19,571 bases of DNA from Lachnospiraceae bacterium (GTDB taxonomy: Bacteria > Bacillota_A > Clostridia > Lachnospirales > Lachnospiraceae): positions 1 through 19,571 of the forward strand of contig VSNT01000077.1 in the NCBI GenBank assembly GCA_009774465.1, read 5' to 3'. The notes beneath the pieces are model-generated. The model ran no database searches and had not been told where the DNA came from. It saw only the letters and a list, made by a program, of their open reading frames with translations. This document shows positions 5,576-13,838 of the stretch, piece after piece (positions within the stretch are counted from its first letter, which is position 1; each line of letters starts with the position of its first letter). The position numbers and the translations under genes are program-made.

Positions 5576-7864
5576 ATGAGTGAAAACAATTTAAATCAGT
5601 ACGATGGCGGTCTTGGAGGAAATGGCGGTCCGTCCAACAACAATGGGAATAACGGTTCCGGCGGTCCGGGCGGGCCGGGGAGAGATCCAAGAAAACAGAA
5701 CATTATCATGTTTGTTATTGCGGCGCTCTTATCCCTTCTTCTGGTAAGCTCTTTTGTAAAGCTGATTACAGGAGATTCGGAGAAGGAAATCAGCTATAAT
5801 GAATTTGTCGGGATGCTGGAAGAAGAAAAAATAGACTCCGTGATGATCGGCTCAGACAGGATTTATATACAGGCTAAGGCGGAACAGACTGCTGTTTCTC
5901 CACTTATGTATTTGTATGGTATGAATCCTGCGGCAAACTACTATACAGGAAAAATCGAAGATGATGATACCTTGACAGCCCGTCTTCTGGAACATAATGT
6001 GGAAGTGAAAGGCCAGGTGGCGGATGGCACCAGCACAGTGATTACCTTTCTTTTGTCCTATGTTTTTCCCTTCATTTTAATGTGGGTGTTGTTAAGCCTG
6101 CTTTTTAGAAAAATGTCCAAGGGCGGCGGCCCTATGGGAGTGGGAAAAAGCAACGCCAAGGTTTATGTTCAGCGGGAAACCGGCATCAGCTTTAAGGACG
6201 TGGCAGGTGAGGATGAGGCGAAAGAATCCTTACAGGAAGTAGTGGACTTTCTGCATAATCCGGGGAAGTATGCAAAAATAGGTGCTAAACTGCCCAAAGG
6301 CGCGCTTTTGGTGGGACCTCCCGGTACCGGTAAAACTCTCCTTGCAAAAGCAGTGGCAGGAGAGGCAAAGGTTCCTTTCTTCTCTCTTTCAGGTTCTGAT
6401 TTTATTGAGCTGTATGTTGGCGTGGGCGCTTCCAGAGTAAGGGATTTGTTTAAGGAGGCGACCAAAAACGCACCCTGTATTATTTTTATTGACGAGATAG
6501 ATGCCATTGGGCGGAGCCGTGACAGTAAATATGGCGGCGGAAACGAAGAAAGAGAACAGACACTGAATCAGCTTCTTTCCGAAATGGATGGTTTTGACAC
6601 TTCCAAAGGAATTTTGGTATTAGGTGCGACCAACCGGCCGGAAATTCTGGATAAAGCCCTTCTGCGTCCAGGACGTTTTGACAGAAGAATTATTGTAGAT
6701 AAGCCGGATTTAAAGGGCAGAGTGGAGATTCTAAAGGTACATGCAAAGGATGTTCATCTGGATGACAGTGTGGACTTGGATGCCATTGCCCTTGCTACCA
6801 GCGGTGCAGTAGGTGCGGACCTTGCGAACATGATCAACGAAGCGGCAATTAACGCGGTACAGCATGGAAGAGAATATGTAACACAAAAGGATTTATTTGA
6901 TGCAGTAGAACAGGTACTGGTTGGAAAAGAAAAGAAAGACCGCATTATGAGTAAGGAAGAGCGTAAGATCGTGTCCTATCATGAGGTTGGCCATGCGCTT
7001 ATAAGCGCCCTTCAGAAAAATTCCGAACCGGTGCAGAAGATTACGATTGTGCCCAGGACGATGGGAGCTTTGGGGTATGTGATGCATGTTCCCGAGGAAG
7101 AAAAGTATCTGCAGACAAAGGAAGAACTTCACGACAGATTAGTGAGCCTGTTAGGAGGACGTGCAGCGGAAGAAATCGTATTTGGAAATGTGACCACAGG
7201 AGCAGCCAATGATATTGAACAGGCTACCAATCTTGTTACAAATATGGTTACCCGGTTTGGCATGAGCAAACGCTTCGGCCTTATGGGGCTTGCCACAGTG
7301 GAAAGTGAATATTTGGGCGGTGGAGCGAGACTTACATGCAGTGACAGGACAGCGGCTGATGTGGATACGGAGATCATGGAAACCTTGAAGCAATGCTATG
7401 AAGAGGCCAAGGAACTGCTTGCCGGCAACAGGGAAGTAATGGATAAGCTTGCAGCACATTTGATCGAGAAGGAAACCATCAGCGGTAAAGAATTTATGAA
7501 AATCTACCGGAAGGAAAAAGGAATACCGGAACCTGTAGAGGAGGATAAGGAAAAAGAAGGAAAGGACAGCGCCAAAGAAGCTGACAGTTTTTTTGATACG
7601 AAAAAACAGGATTCTTTTTTTGAAACTGATACCGCAGCAGTCCAGGAAGATAAGGAAACGACAGAGGAAGAAAAATCAGCGACAGCAGATAAATCTATGA
7701 AAGATAAAAGTGAAGCAGAGGAGGAAGCTGCTGATACGATAAAAGATCAGGAAGACCACCCGAAACAGGAAAATGAGACAGACAACAGAATAGACAACAG
7801 GCCAGACAGCGAAAACAGGGTGCGGGGCAGATTTTCCAATGCCTCTTCCGATCTTTTCGACTAA
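5576..7864 (+). CDS. ftsH: ATP-dependent zinc metalloprotease FtsH
   Basis: Membrane-anchored AAA+ protease that extracts and degrades misfolded or short-lived proteins. The order is: Gly/Asn/Pro-rich cytoplasmic N-terminus (8-38), membrane segment 43-63, extracytoplasmic loop, membrane segment about 155-177, AAA+ module with Walker A GPPGTGKT (247-254), Walker B IIFIDEID (302-309), and second region of homology ATNRPEILDKALLRPGRFDR (351-370). The peptidase domain carries zinc motif HEVGH (469-473), with Asp546 of ANDIEQAT as likely third ligand. At 762 residues it is about 100 longer than many FtsH proteins, because of an acidic, Lys/Glu-rich tail from about 655 to the end. The tail includes two DSFFxT repeats (670-675, 679-684). 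The ribosome site AAGGAAAG lies inside the upstream DUF1846 gene. Confidence 0.97.
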   Translation: MSENNLNQYDGGLGGNGGPSNNNGNNGSGGPGGPGRDPRKQNIIMFVIAALLSLLLVSSFVKLITGDSEKEISYNEFVGMLEEEKIDSVMIGSDRIYIQAKAEQTAVSPLMYLYGMNPAANYYTGKIEDDDTLTARLLEHNVEVKGQVADGTSTVITFLLSYVFPFILMWVLLSLLFRKMSKGGGPMGVGKSNAKVYVQRETGISFKDVAGEDEAKESLQEVVDFLHNPGKYAKIGAKLPKGALLVGPPGTGKTLLAKAVAGEAKVPFFSLSGSDFIELYVGVGASRVRDLFKEATKNAPCIIFIDEIDAIGRSRDSKYGGGNEEREQTLNQLLSEMDGFDTSKGILVLGATNRPEILDKALLRPGRFDRRIIVDKPDLKGRVEILKVHAKDVHLDDSVDLDAIALATSGAVGADLANMINEAAINAVQHGREYVTQKDLFDAVEQVLVGKEKKDRIMSKEERKIVSYHEVGHALISALQKNSEPVQKITIVPRTMGALGYVMHVPEEEKYLQTKEELHDRLVSLLGGRAAEEIVFGNVTTGAANDIEQATNLVTNMVTRFGMSKRFGLMGLATVESEYLGGGARLTCSDRTAADVDTEIMETLKQCYEEAKELLAGNREVMDKLAAHLIEKETISGKEFMKIYRKEKGIPEPVEEDKEKEGKDSAKEADSFFDTKKQDSFFETDTAAVQEDKETTEEEKSATADKSMKDKSEAEEEAADTIKDQEDHPKQENETDNRIDNRPDSENRVRGRFSNASSDLFD

Positions 7865-7905
7865 ATATTAAGAAGGCTCTGCACAGGTTTTCTTATGTGA
7901 ATAAC

Positions 7906-7941
7906 AGCAAGCGCTCCTTTGGAGCGCTTGCTTCGCCTTTT
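7906..7941 (+). terminator. Terminator after ftsH, just before uvrC
   Basis: AGCAAGCGCTCC (7906-7917) and GGAGCGCTTGCT (7921-7932) form a perfect 12-base stem with a TTT loop, followed by TCGCCTTTTACT. The T-run is 5 bases downstream of the stem, so efficiency is uncertain. The uvrC ribosome site starts only about 15 bases beyond it. Confidence 0.7.
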
Positions 7942-7970
7942 ACTATTTATAAGGCAGGAGGATTTTACAA

Positions 7971-9842
7971 ATGTTTGATTTTCAGGAAGAATTGAAAAAA
8001 CTCCCTCATTGCCCTGGCGTATATATTATGCGCGATGAGATGGATCATATTATTTATGTTGGAAAGGCAGTGAACCTTCACAGCCGGGTAAGGTCTTACT
8101 TCCGCAAAAATATTGGCAGAGGCCCTCAGATAGACAAGATGGTCACATTGATCAGCCGGTTTGAATATATTGTCACTGATTCCGAGTTAGAGGCGCTTGT
8201 GCTGGAAAATAATCTGATCAAGGAGCACAGTCCCAAATATAACACGCTGCTTAAAGATGATAAGACATATCCCTACATTAAAGTGACGCTGGGGGAGGAA
8301 TATCCAAGAGTGTTGTTTTCCAGGCAGATGAAAAAGGACCGCTCCAGATATTTTGGCCCTTATACCAGTGCAGCGGCAGTGAAGGATACCATTGACCTGA
8401 TTAATAAGCTTTATCAGCTCCGTACCTGCAGCAAAAATCTTCCAAAGGAATGCGGAAATAACAGGGCCTGTTTAAATTATCATATTAAGCAGTGTATGGC
8501 GCCCTGTCAGGGAAATATTCCACAGGAAAAATACCGGCAGCAGATTAAGAAAGCTTTGGATTTTTTAAATGGAAGTTATCAGGATACGCTAAAAGAGCTG
8601 GAACAAAAAATGCAGAAGGCTTCGGAGCAGATGGAGTTTGAGGAAGCAATCCGGTACAGAGACCTGTATAACAGCGTGAAGCAGATCGCCACTAAACAGA
8701 AAATTACCGACAGTACAGGCGAGGATAAAGATGTGATTGCTCTGGCAGTGGATGATAAGGATGCGGTGGTGCAGGTTTTCTTTGTCAGAGACGGCAAGCT
8801 GATAGGAAGAGAGCATTTCTACATGACACATGTGTCAGGAATACCGGCGAAACAGATTTTGCTGGATTTTGTAAAGCAATTTTATGCGGGAACCCCATTT
8901 ATTCCAAGAGAACTGATGCTGCAGGAGGAAATAGAAGATATTGAGATAATAGAGCAATGGCTTTCCAGCCGGCGGGGCGGCAGAGTTTATGTCCGGGTGC
9001 CGAAAATCGGTACTAAGGAAAAGCTGGTGGAGCTTGCAGGCAAAAATGCCATGCTGGTGCTGACGCAGGATAAAGAGCGTATCAGGCGGGAAGAAGGAAG
9101 AACCATCGGTGCGGTTAAGGAAATAGCAGGCCTTTTGGGGCTTACTAAGGCAGGCCGGATGGAAGCTTATGATATTTCCAACATCAGCGGTTTTGCAAAT
9201 GTGGGCTCTATGGTGGTTTTTGAAAAAGGAAAGCCAAAGCGCAGCGATTACAGAAAGTTTCGGATTAAAACCGTTTCGGGGCCGGATGATTATGCATGTA
9301 TGAGGGAGGTGCTGACCAGAAGATTTCTTCATGGCATGGAGGAGAAGCGGGAGCTGGATGAAAAGGAGCTGGAGAAAGAATTCGGAAGTTTTACCAGATT
9401 TCCCGATTTGATTCTGATGGATGGCGGCAAAGGCCAGGTAAATATTGCGCTGCAGGTATTGAATGAGCTTAAACTGGACATTCCGGTCTGCGGTATGGTA
9501 AAGGATGACAGCCACAATACAAGAGGCTTGTATTACAATAATGAAGAAATAGGAATTGACAGAAGCAGCGAAGGATTTAAACTGATTACCAGGATACAGG
9601 ATGAAGCTCATAGATTTGCAATCGAATATCACAGATCTCTCCGCTCTAAGGCACAGGTAAAGTCAGTGCTTGATGAGATTCCGGGGGTGGGACCGTCAAG
9701 AAGAAAAGCACTGATGAGATGCTTTAAATCCATAGAAGAAATAAAAAATGCAGATATGGAAACGCTGGCAGGGGTGGACGAAATTCCCGAATCAATAGCC
9801 CGTGGAATCTATGAATTTTTTCATAGTGAGGATGAAGGATGA
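7971..9842 (+). CDS. uvrC: UvrABC system protein C (excinuclease subunit)
   Basis: Makes both incisions around DNA damage in nucleotide excision repair, after UvrA and UvrB load. All domains of the 623-residue protein are visible: GIY-YIG nuclease at 13-92 (GVY 16-18, YVG 29-31, Arg39, Glu80) for the 3' cut; a cysteine cluster (Cys153, 161, 167, 175, 179) where UvrC proteins hold an iron-sulfur cluster; a UVR domain at about 205-240 for UvrB contact; an RNase H-like domain for the 5' cut (Asp401 in AYDISN, Asp484 in LMDGGKGQ, His547 in DEAHRFA); and a tandem helix-hairpin-helix DNA-binding tail (EIPGVGPSRRKAL, then LAGVDEIPESIARGIYEF). AGGAGG lies 9 bases before the ATG. No promoter is obvious between the preceding terminator and the gene, so read-through from ftsH or a promoter upstream of the hairpin is likely. 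Confidence 0.97.
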   Translation: MFDFQEELKKLPHCPGVYIMRDEMDHIIYVGKAVNLHSRVRSYFRKNIGRGPQIDKMVTLISRFEYIVTDSELEALVLENNLIKEHSPKYNTLLKDDKTYPYIKVTLGEEYPRVLFSRQMKKDRSRYFGPYTSAAAVKDTIDLINKLYQLRTCSKNLPKECGNNRACLNYHIKQCMAPCQGNIPQEKYRQQIKKALDFLNGSYQDTLKELEQKMQKASEQMEFEEAIRYRDLYNSVKQIATKQKITDSTGEDKDVIALAVDDKDAVVQVFFVRDGKLIGREHFYMTHVSGIPAKQILLDFVKQFYAGTPFIPRELMLQEEIEDIEIIEQWLSSRRGGRVYVRVPKIGTKEKLVELAGKNAMLVLTQDKERIRREEGRTIGAVKEIAGLLGLTKAGRMEAYDISNISGFANVGSMVVFEKGKPKRSDYRKFRIKTVSGPDDYACMREVLTRRFLHGMEEKRELDEKELEKEFGSFTRFPDLILMDGGKGQVNIALQVLNELKLDIPVCGMVKDDSHNTRGLYYNNEEIGIDRSSEGFKLITRIQDEAHRFAIEYHRSLRSKAQVKSVLDEIPGVGPSRRKALMRCFKSIEEIKNADMETLAGVDEIPESIARGIYEFFHSEDEG

Positions 9843-9856
9843 GCTGGCGGGGGCTA

Positions 9857-9885
9857 TTGTGATTGTAAATTTTCTGTGATACAAT
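9857..9885 (+). promoter_or_regulatory. Promoter of the hprK cluster
   Basis: TTGTGA (9857-9862) and TACAAT (9880-9885) are 17 bases apart, and a TG one base before the -10 makes it an extended -10 promoter. It starts just after the uvrC stop and about 65 bases before hprK, so the hprK cluster can be transcribed independently of uvrC. Confidence 0.7.
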
Positions 9886-9950
9886 AATGCCAGATATAAA
9901 CGCAGTATATTTTATGTTTTTCAAATAATAATTAAGAAAAGGAGCAGGGT

Positions 9951-10892
9951 ATGTCCAACGTTAAACTTGAACGGATCATTGAAAAAATGCAGCTTGAAAA
10001 TCTGACGCCTGAGATAGATATTTCCAGGATCAGAGTTACACAGCCTGATATTAACAGACCGGCCCTCCAGATGGCAGGTTATTTCGAACACTTTGAAGCA
10101 ACCAGACTACAGATCATAGGATTTGTGGAATATACTTACATGGAGGGCTTGCCGGAAGCAAGAAAAAAAGAGATTTATCAAAGACTTCTTTCCTGTGAAA
10201 TACCGGCAATTGTTTTCTGCCGCGAACTAAAGCCGGATGAGCTTTTTATGCGCACTGCAATTGAAAACAACGTTCCTATTTTGATGACGAAAAAGTCCAC
10301 CTCCGGTTTTATGTCTGAAATCATAAGGTGGCTGAATGTTATGCTTGCGCCCTGTATTTCAGTTCACGGAGTTTTGGTGGATGTTTATGGAGAGGGAGTG
10401 CTGATTACAGGTGAAAGCGGAATTGGTAAATCGGAGGCGGCGTTGGAGCTGATTAAGAGAGGACATCGTCTTGTGACAGATGATGCGGTTGAGATCAGAA
10501 AGGTAAGTGATGATACGCTGGTTGGCTCTGCACCTGATATTACAAAGCACTTTATTGAGCTTAGAGGAATTGGAATCGTGGATGTTAAGACCTTATTTGG
10601 TGTTTCCAGCGTTAAGGATACTCAGACCATTGATCTGGTAATCCGCCTGGAGGACTGGGATAAGGAAAAAGAATATGACAGACTTGGCCTCGAAGAGGAA
10701 TATACGGAATATTTGGGAAATAAAATTGTATGCCACAACATTCCCATACGTCCCGGACGGAATCTTGCCATTATCTGTGAATCTGCGGCAATTAATCATC
10801 GTCAGAAGAAGATGGGATACAATGCAGCTCAGGAGCTTTACAGAAGGGTACAGGAGTCTCTTACAAAAGGCCGGGATGAAGATGAGGACTGA
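9951..10892 (+). CDS. hprK: HPr(Ser) kinase/phosphorylase
   Basis: Bifunctional sensor of carbon status in low-GC Gram-positives. It phosphorylates Ser46 of HPr and Crh with ATP or pyrophosphate and reverses this when sugar is scarce; the phosphoproteins then act with CcpA in catabolite repression. The 313 residues comprise an N-terminal domain (1-130) and a catalytic domain with His139, Walker A GESGIGKS (154-161), the acidic pair Asp177/Asp178 in LVTDDAVEI, and the family signature IELRGIGIVDV (202-212). The C-terminus ends in an acidic DEDED-like tail. AAAAGGAG lies 6 bases before the ATG. It opens a cluster with a glucokinase and, at the far end, a Crh-like protein that keeps Ser46, its probable substrate. 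Confidence 0.97.
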   Translation: MSNVKLERIIEKMQLENLTPEIDISRIRVTQPDINRPALQMAGYFEHFEATRLQIIGFVEYTYMEGLPEARKKEIYQRLLSCEIPAIVFCRELKPDELFMRTAIENNVPILMTKKSTSGFMSEIIRWLNVMLAPCISVHGVLVDVYGEGVLITGESGIGKSEAALELIKRGHRLVTDDAVEIRKVSDDTLVGSAPDITKHFIELRGIGIVDVKTLFGVSSVKDTQTIDLVIRLEDWDKEKEYDRLGLEEEYTEYLGNKIVCHNIPIRPGRNLAIICESAAINHRQKKMGYNAAQELYRRVQESLTKGRDEDED

Positions 10893-10937
10893 TTTTTGCA
10901 TGTAATATGAAAGTCAACAGTGCATTTTATGATTTTA

Positions 10938-10966
10938 TAGAATTTAAAGGCATAAATTCATACAAT
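10938..10966 (+). promoter_or_regulatory. Possible promoter before the ROK glucokinase gene
   Basis: The 103-base gap after hprK is AT-rich and contains a -10-like TACAAT (10961-10966) with a weak -35 TAGAAT (10938-10943) at 17-base spacing. It could provide a second start within the cluster. Evidence is limited to these two boxes. Confidence 0.35.
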
Positions 10967-10995
10967 TAAAATAAAGATAAAGAGAGGGGAAGCTT

Positions 10996-11934
10996 ATGAG
11001 TCAATATGTTTTTGGAGTAGACATAGGGGGAACAAGCGTAAAGCTTGGATTATTTGATGTAAAGGGAATTCTTTTGGATAAATGGGAGATTCCAACCAGA
11101 ACACAGGAGGGCGGCAGCCACATTCTGCCTGATATTGCTGAAAGCATCAGAAATAAAATTGATGAAAAGCAGATTGACACAGAACTGATTGCAGGAGTTG
11201 GAGTGGGGGCTCCGGGGCCAATTGATAATGCAGGAGTGGTTCATAAGGCTGTTAACTTGGGATGGGATACTTTCAGTATTAAGGTAACCCTTGAAGAACT
11301 TCTTCAAATGCCGGTTATGGCAGGAAATGACGCTAATGTGGCAGCCCTTGGCGAAATGTGGAAGGGCGGCGGTCAGGGCAGCAATGATTTGATTTTAGTT
11401 ACTTTAGGCACCGGCGTGGGCGGCGGACTTATTGTTGGGGGAAGAGTTCTTACAGGTTCCGCAGGCGCAGGTGGAGAAATCGGACATATTCATGTGGAAG
11501 ATAATGAAACAGAGTGCTGCAACTGTGGCAATAAAGGATGCCTTGAGCAGTATGCCTCCGCAACAGGAATTACCAGACTGGCAAACAGAAAACTGAAAGA
11601 AAGCAATAAGGACAGCATTTTAAGAAACGGTGAGGTTTCTGCCAAGACTGTTTTTGATGCAGTAAAAGAAAAAGACGAACTGGCAATGGAAGTGGCGGAA
11701 GAATTTGGAAGATATCTTGGTAATGCACTTGCAGTTATTGCAGGAGTAGTGAATCCGGATGCCATTGTAATTGGAGGCGGCGTCTCCAAAGCAGGAGAAG
11801 TTCTTATGGATTACATCAGGCCATATTATGAGAAAAATGTTTTTCATGGAAGCAGAGACGTCAAATTTTCTCTTGCAACACTTGGAAATGACGCAGGTAT
11901 TTATGGTGCCGCAAAACTGGTACTGGATATATAA
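10996..11934 (+). CDS. glcK: ROK-family glucokinase
   Basis: Phosphorylates free glucose to glucose-6-phosphate with ATP, feeding glycolysis outside the PTS. The 312 residues show the ASKHA phosphate-binding loop DIGGTSVKLGLFD (9-21), catalytic Asp112 in GNDANVAALG, the LGTGVGGG loop (137-144), EIGH (161-164), and the ROK zinc motif CNCGNKGCLEQ (Cys175, Cys177, Cys182), with His164 as probable fourth ligand. VIGGGVS near 258-264 closes the nucleotide site. GAGAGGGGAAG precedes the ATG. Another ROK sugar kinase specificity (such as N-acetylmannosamine or allose) is possible, but the zinc site, the EIGH motif and the hprK context favour glucokinase. murB follows after 31 bases. Confidence 0.88.
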   Translation: MSQYVFGVDIGGTSVKLGLFDVKGILLDKWEIPTRTQEGGSHILPDIAESIRNKIDEKQIDTELIAGVGVGAPGPIDNAGVVHKAVNLGWDTFSIKVTLEELLQMPVMAGNDANVAALGEMWKGGGQGSNDLILVTLGTGVGGGLIVGGRVLTGSAGAGGEIGHIHVEDNETECCNCGNKGCLEQYASATGITRLANRKLKESNKDSILRNGEVSAKTVFDAVKEKDELAMEVAEEFGRYLGNALAVIAGVVNPDAIVIGGGVSKAGEVLMDYIRPYYEKNVFHGSRDVKFSLATLGNDAGIYGAAKLVLDI

Positions 11935-11965
11935 AAAAATTGGAAATAGCAGGTGAGTAGGAAAA

Positions 11966-12886
11966 GTGGAAAAGATCAGTTCAGCTACGTATGAGTTTAT
12001 AAGGGCTTATGTACCGGAAGAGGATATTTTAAAGAATGAGCCTATGTATAAACACACCACCTTTCGGGTAGGCGGAGAAGCACAATGCTTTCTGCGTATC
12101 AGCAGTCCTGGACAGCTTGCAAAGCTGATACCTTACTTTAAGCTGATAGAAATTCCCTATTTTATTTTGGGAAATGGAAGCAATCTCTTAGTAGGGGATA
12201 AGGGATATGAAGGCGTTGTTTTACAGATCGGCAGCAGGATGAGCGATATAAAAGTAGAGGGTACCCGTATCACAGCAGGAGCAGGCGCATTACTGTCTAA
12301 TGTGGCAAAGCAGGCGTTAGAGAGCGGGCTGACAGGTCTTGAATTTGCATCAGGCATTCCCGGCAGTTTAGGCGGGGGGCTTGTGATGAATGCAGGCGCT
12401 TATGATGGGGAAATGAAGCAGGTTGTGGAACTGGTGAAGGTAATGAACGAGCAGGGAGAAGTGATGGAGCTTGACTGTTCAACTATGGAATTTGGTTACC
12501 GGACCAGCGCTATTAAAAACAGACATTTTATTGTACTTGAAGGTGTTCTTGACCTTAAAAGTGGAAATCAGGATGAGATCAGGGCAAAAATGGAGGAGCT
12601 TTCCATCAGAAGAAAAGAAAAGCAGCCCCTGGAGTTTGCCAGTGCAGGAAGCACATTTAAAAGACCGGATGGGTACTTTGCAGGGAAGCTGATTATGGAT
12701 GCAGGCTTAAGAGGCTATTCAGTTGGCGGAGCCAGAGTATCCGAAAAACATTGTGGATTTATCATCAATGAGGGCAGGGCTACTGCTGCAGATATTGCAG
12801 AGGTTATACGGGAAGTACAGGAAAGAGTAAAAGATAAATTTGGCGTCTTTCTGGAGACAGAGGTAATTTTTCTGGGTGATTTTTAA
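11966..12886 (+). CDS. murB: UDP-N-acetylenolpyruvoylglucosamine reductase
   Basis: FAD enzyme that reduces UDP-GlcNAc-enolpyruvate to UDP-MurNAc with NADPH, the second committed step of peptidoglycan precursor synthesis in the cytoplasm. The 306-residue size fits the shorter type II MurB found in Gram-positives. FAD-binding motifs are GNGSNLLVGDKGYEG (69-83) and EFASGIPGSLGG (126-137), followed by VMNAGAYDGEM. Catalytic residues are Arg179 in FGYRTS, Ser229 in ASAGSTFKRP (the proton donor) and Glu298 in FLETEV. It starts with GTG; AGGTGAG and AGGAAAA lie just before it. The gene sits 31 bases after the glucokinase gene and about 50 bases before rapZ, clearly in the same operon. Confidence 0.96.
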   Translation: MEKISSATYEFIRAYVPEEDILKNEPMYKHTTFRVGGEAQCFLRISSPGQLAKLIPYFKLIEIPYFILGNGSNLLVGDKGYEGVVLQIGSRMSDIKVEGTRITAGAGALLSNVAKQALESGLTGLEFASGIPGSLGGGLVMNAGAYDGEMKQVVELVKVMNEQGEVMELDCSTMEFGYRTSAIKNRHFIVLEGVLDLKSGNQDEIRAKMEELSIRRKEKQPLEFASAGSTFKRPDGYFAGKLIMDAGLRGYSVGGARVSEKHCGFIINEGRATAADIAEVIREVQERVKDKFGVFLETEVIFLGDF

Positions 12887-12939
12887 GCAGGCAGACGCAG
12901 CACCGCAGATATACTGTGCGGCATGCAGGGGGTATGGAC

Positions 12940-13803
12940 ATGCGTTTTGTAGTGGTAACAGGCATGAGCGGCGGCGGGAAAAGTACCGCCCTTCGAATGC
13001 TTGAAGACGCCGGTTTTTATTGTGTGGATAATCTTCCGGTTCTCTTGATTGAAAAATTTGTGGAATTAATTGCATCGCCCGGCGGTGAGGTGACCAAGGT
13101 TGCTCTGGGACTGGATGTGCGTGCGGATCAGGCATTTCGTGAGGTACAGGAAGTGCTTGAAAAGCTGAAACAAAATGGATATGTATTTGAAATCCTTTTT
13201 ATGGAAGCAAATGACCGCACATTGCTGAAACGGTATAAAGAAACAAGAAGAATGCATCCTTTATCTTTGGATGGCAGGATAGAGGATGGCATTCATAAAG
13301 AAAGAGAAATTTTAAACGATATCAGAGAAAAGGCGGATTACGTGATAGATACGACGAATCTGCTGACCAGAGAGCTGAAAGAAGAGCTGAACCGTATTTT
13401 TATACAAAATGAGGAGTATAACAGTCTTATGGTCACTGTTTTATCCTTTGGGTTTAAATATGGTATCCCGGCAGATGCAGATCTGGTGTTTGATGTCAGA
13501 TTCCTGCCCAATCCATTTTATATTGAAGAATTAAAGCATAAAACGGGAAATGAAAAAGAAGTTCAGGATTATGTTATGAGCTTTCCGGAAGCCCATATTT
13601 TTATTGAAAAGCTGGCGGATATGGTAAGATTTTTGATTCCAAATTATATTAAAGAGGGCAAATACCAGCTGGTAATTGCAATTGGGTGCACCGGAGGAAA
13701 ACACAGAAGTGTGACACTGGCCAACAAATTATATGAAGAAATGAAAAATAAAGGCGGCTATGGAATTAAAATTGCACACCGTGATGTGGGACAAGGAATA
13801 TAA
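12940..13803 (+). CDS. rapZ: RapZ/YvcJ nucleotide-binding protein
   Basis: A 287-residue P-loop protein of the RapZ (YvcJ) family. In E. coli RapZ delivers small RNAs to RNase E and senses glucosamine-6-phosphate; in Bacillus YvcJ hydrolyses nucleotides and its role is less clear. The N-terminal kinase-like domain has Walker A GMSGGGKST (8-16) and FYCVDNLP (26-33). The C-terminal domain has FDVRFLPNPFY (184-194) and the conserved GCTGGKHRSV (249-258). ATG 12940 is preferred because AGGGGG (12927-12932) lies 7 bases before it; ATG 12934, 1 base after that site, would add two residues. In Bacillus rapZ is followed by glmR (yvcK), then whiA and crh; here glmR is missing and whiA follows directly. 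Confidence 0.95.
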   Translation: MRFVVVTGMSGGGKSTALRMLEDAGFYCVDNLPVLLIEKFVELIASPGGEVTKVALGLDVRADQAFREVQEVLEKLKQNGYVFEILFMEANDRTLLKRYKETRRMHPLSLDGRIEDGIHKEREILNDIREKADYVIDTTNLLTRELKEELNRIFIQNEEYNSLMVTVLSFGFKYGIPADADLVFDVRFLPNPFYIEELKHKTGNEKEVQDYVMSFPEAHIFIEKLADMVRFLIPNYIKEGKYQLVIAIGCTGGKHRSVTLANKLYEEMKNKGGYGIKIAHRDVGQGI

Positions 13804-13838
13804 CGCTTTGCGCGGCAGAAGAAAAAAGGATAGAAATT

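Noticed and set aside
8835..9632. A 265-codon open frame on the minus strand inside uvrC
   Set aside because: It lies fully antisense to the well-supported uvrC frame, has no ribosome site or recognisable domain, and has the composition expected of a shadow frame.
10907..10969. 20-codon frame between hprK and the glucokinase gene
   Set aside because: No ribosome site, AT-rich filler composition, and overlap with the possible promoter.
12905..12925. Small CCGC/GCGG hairpin before rapZ
   Set aside because: The stem is imperfect with a bulge and has no T-run, so it is not a terminator; no regulatory role can be supported.
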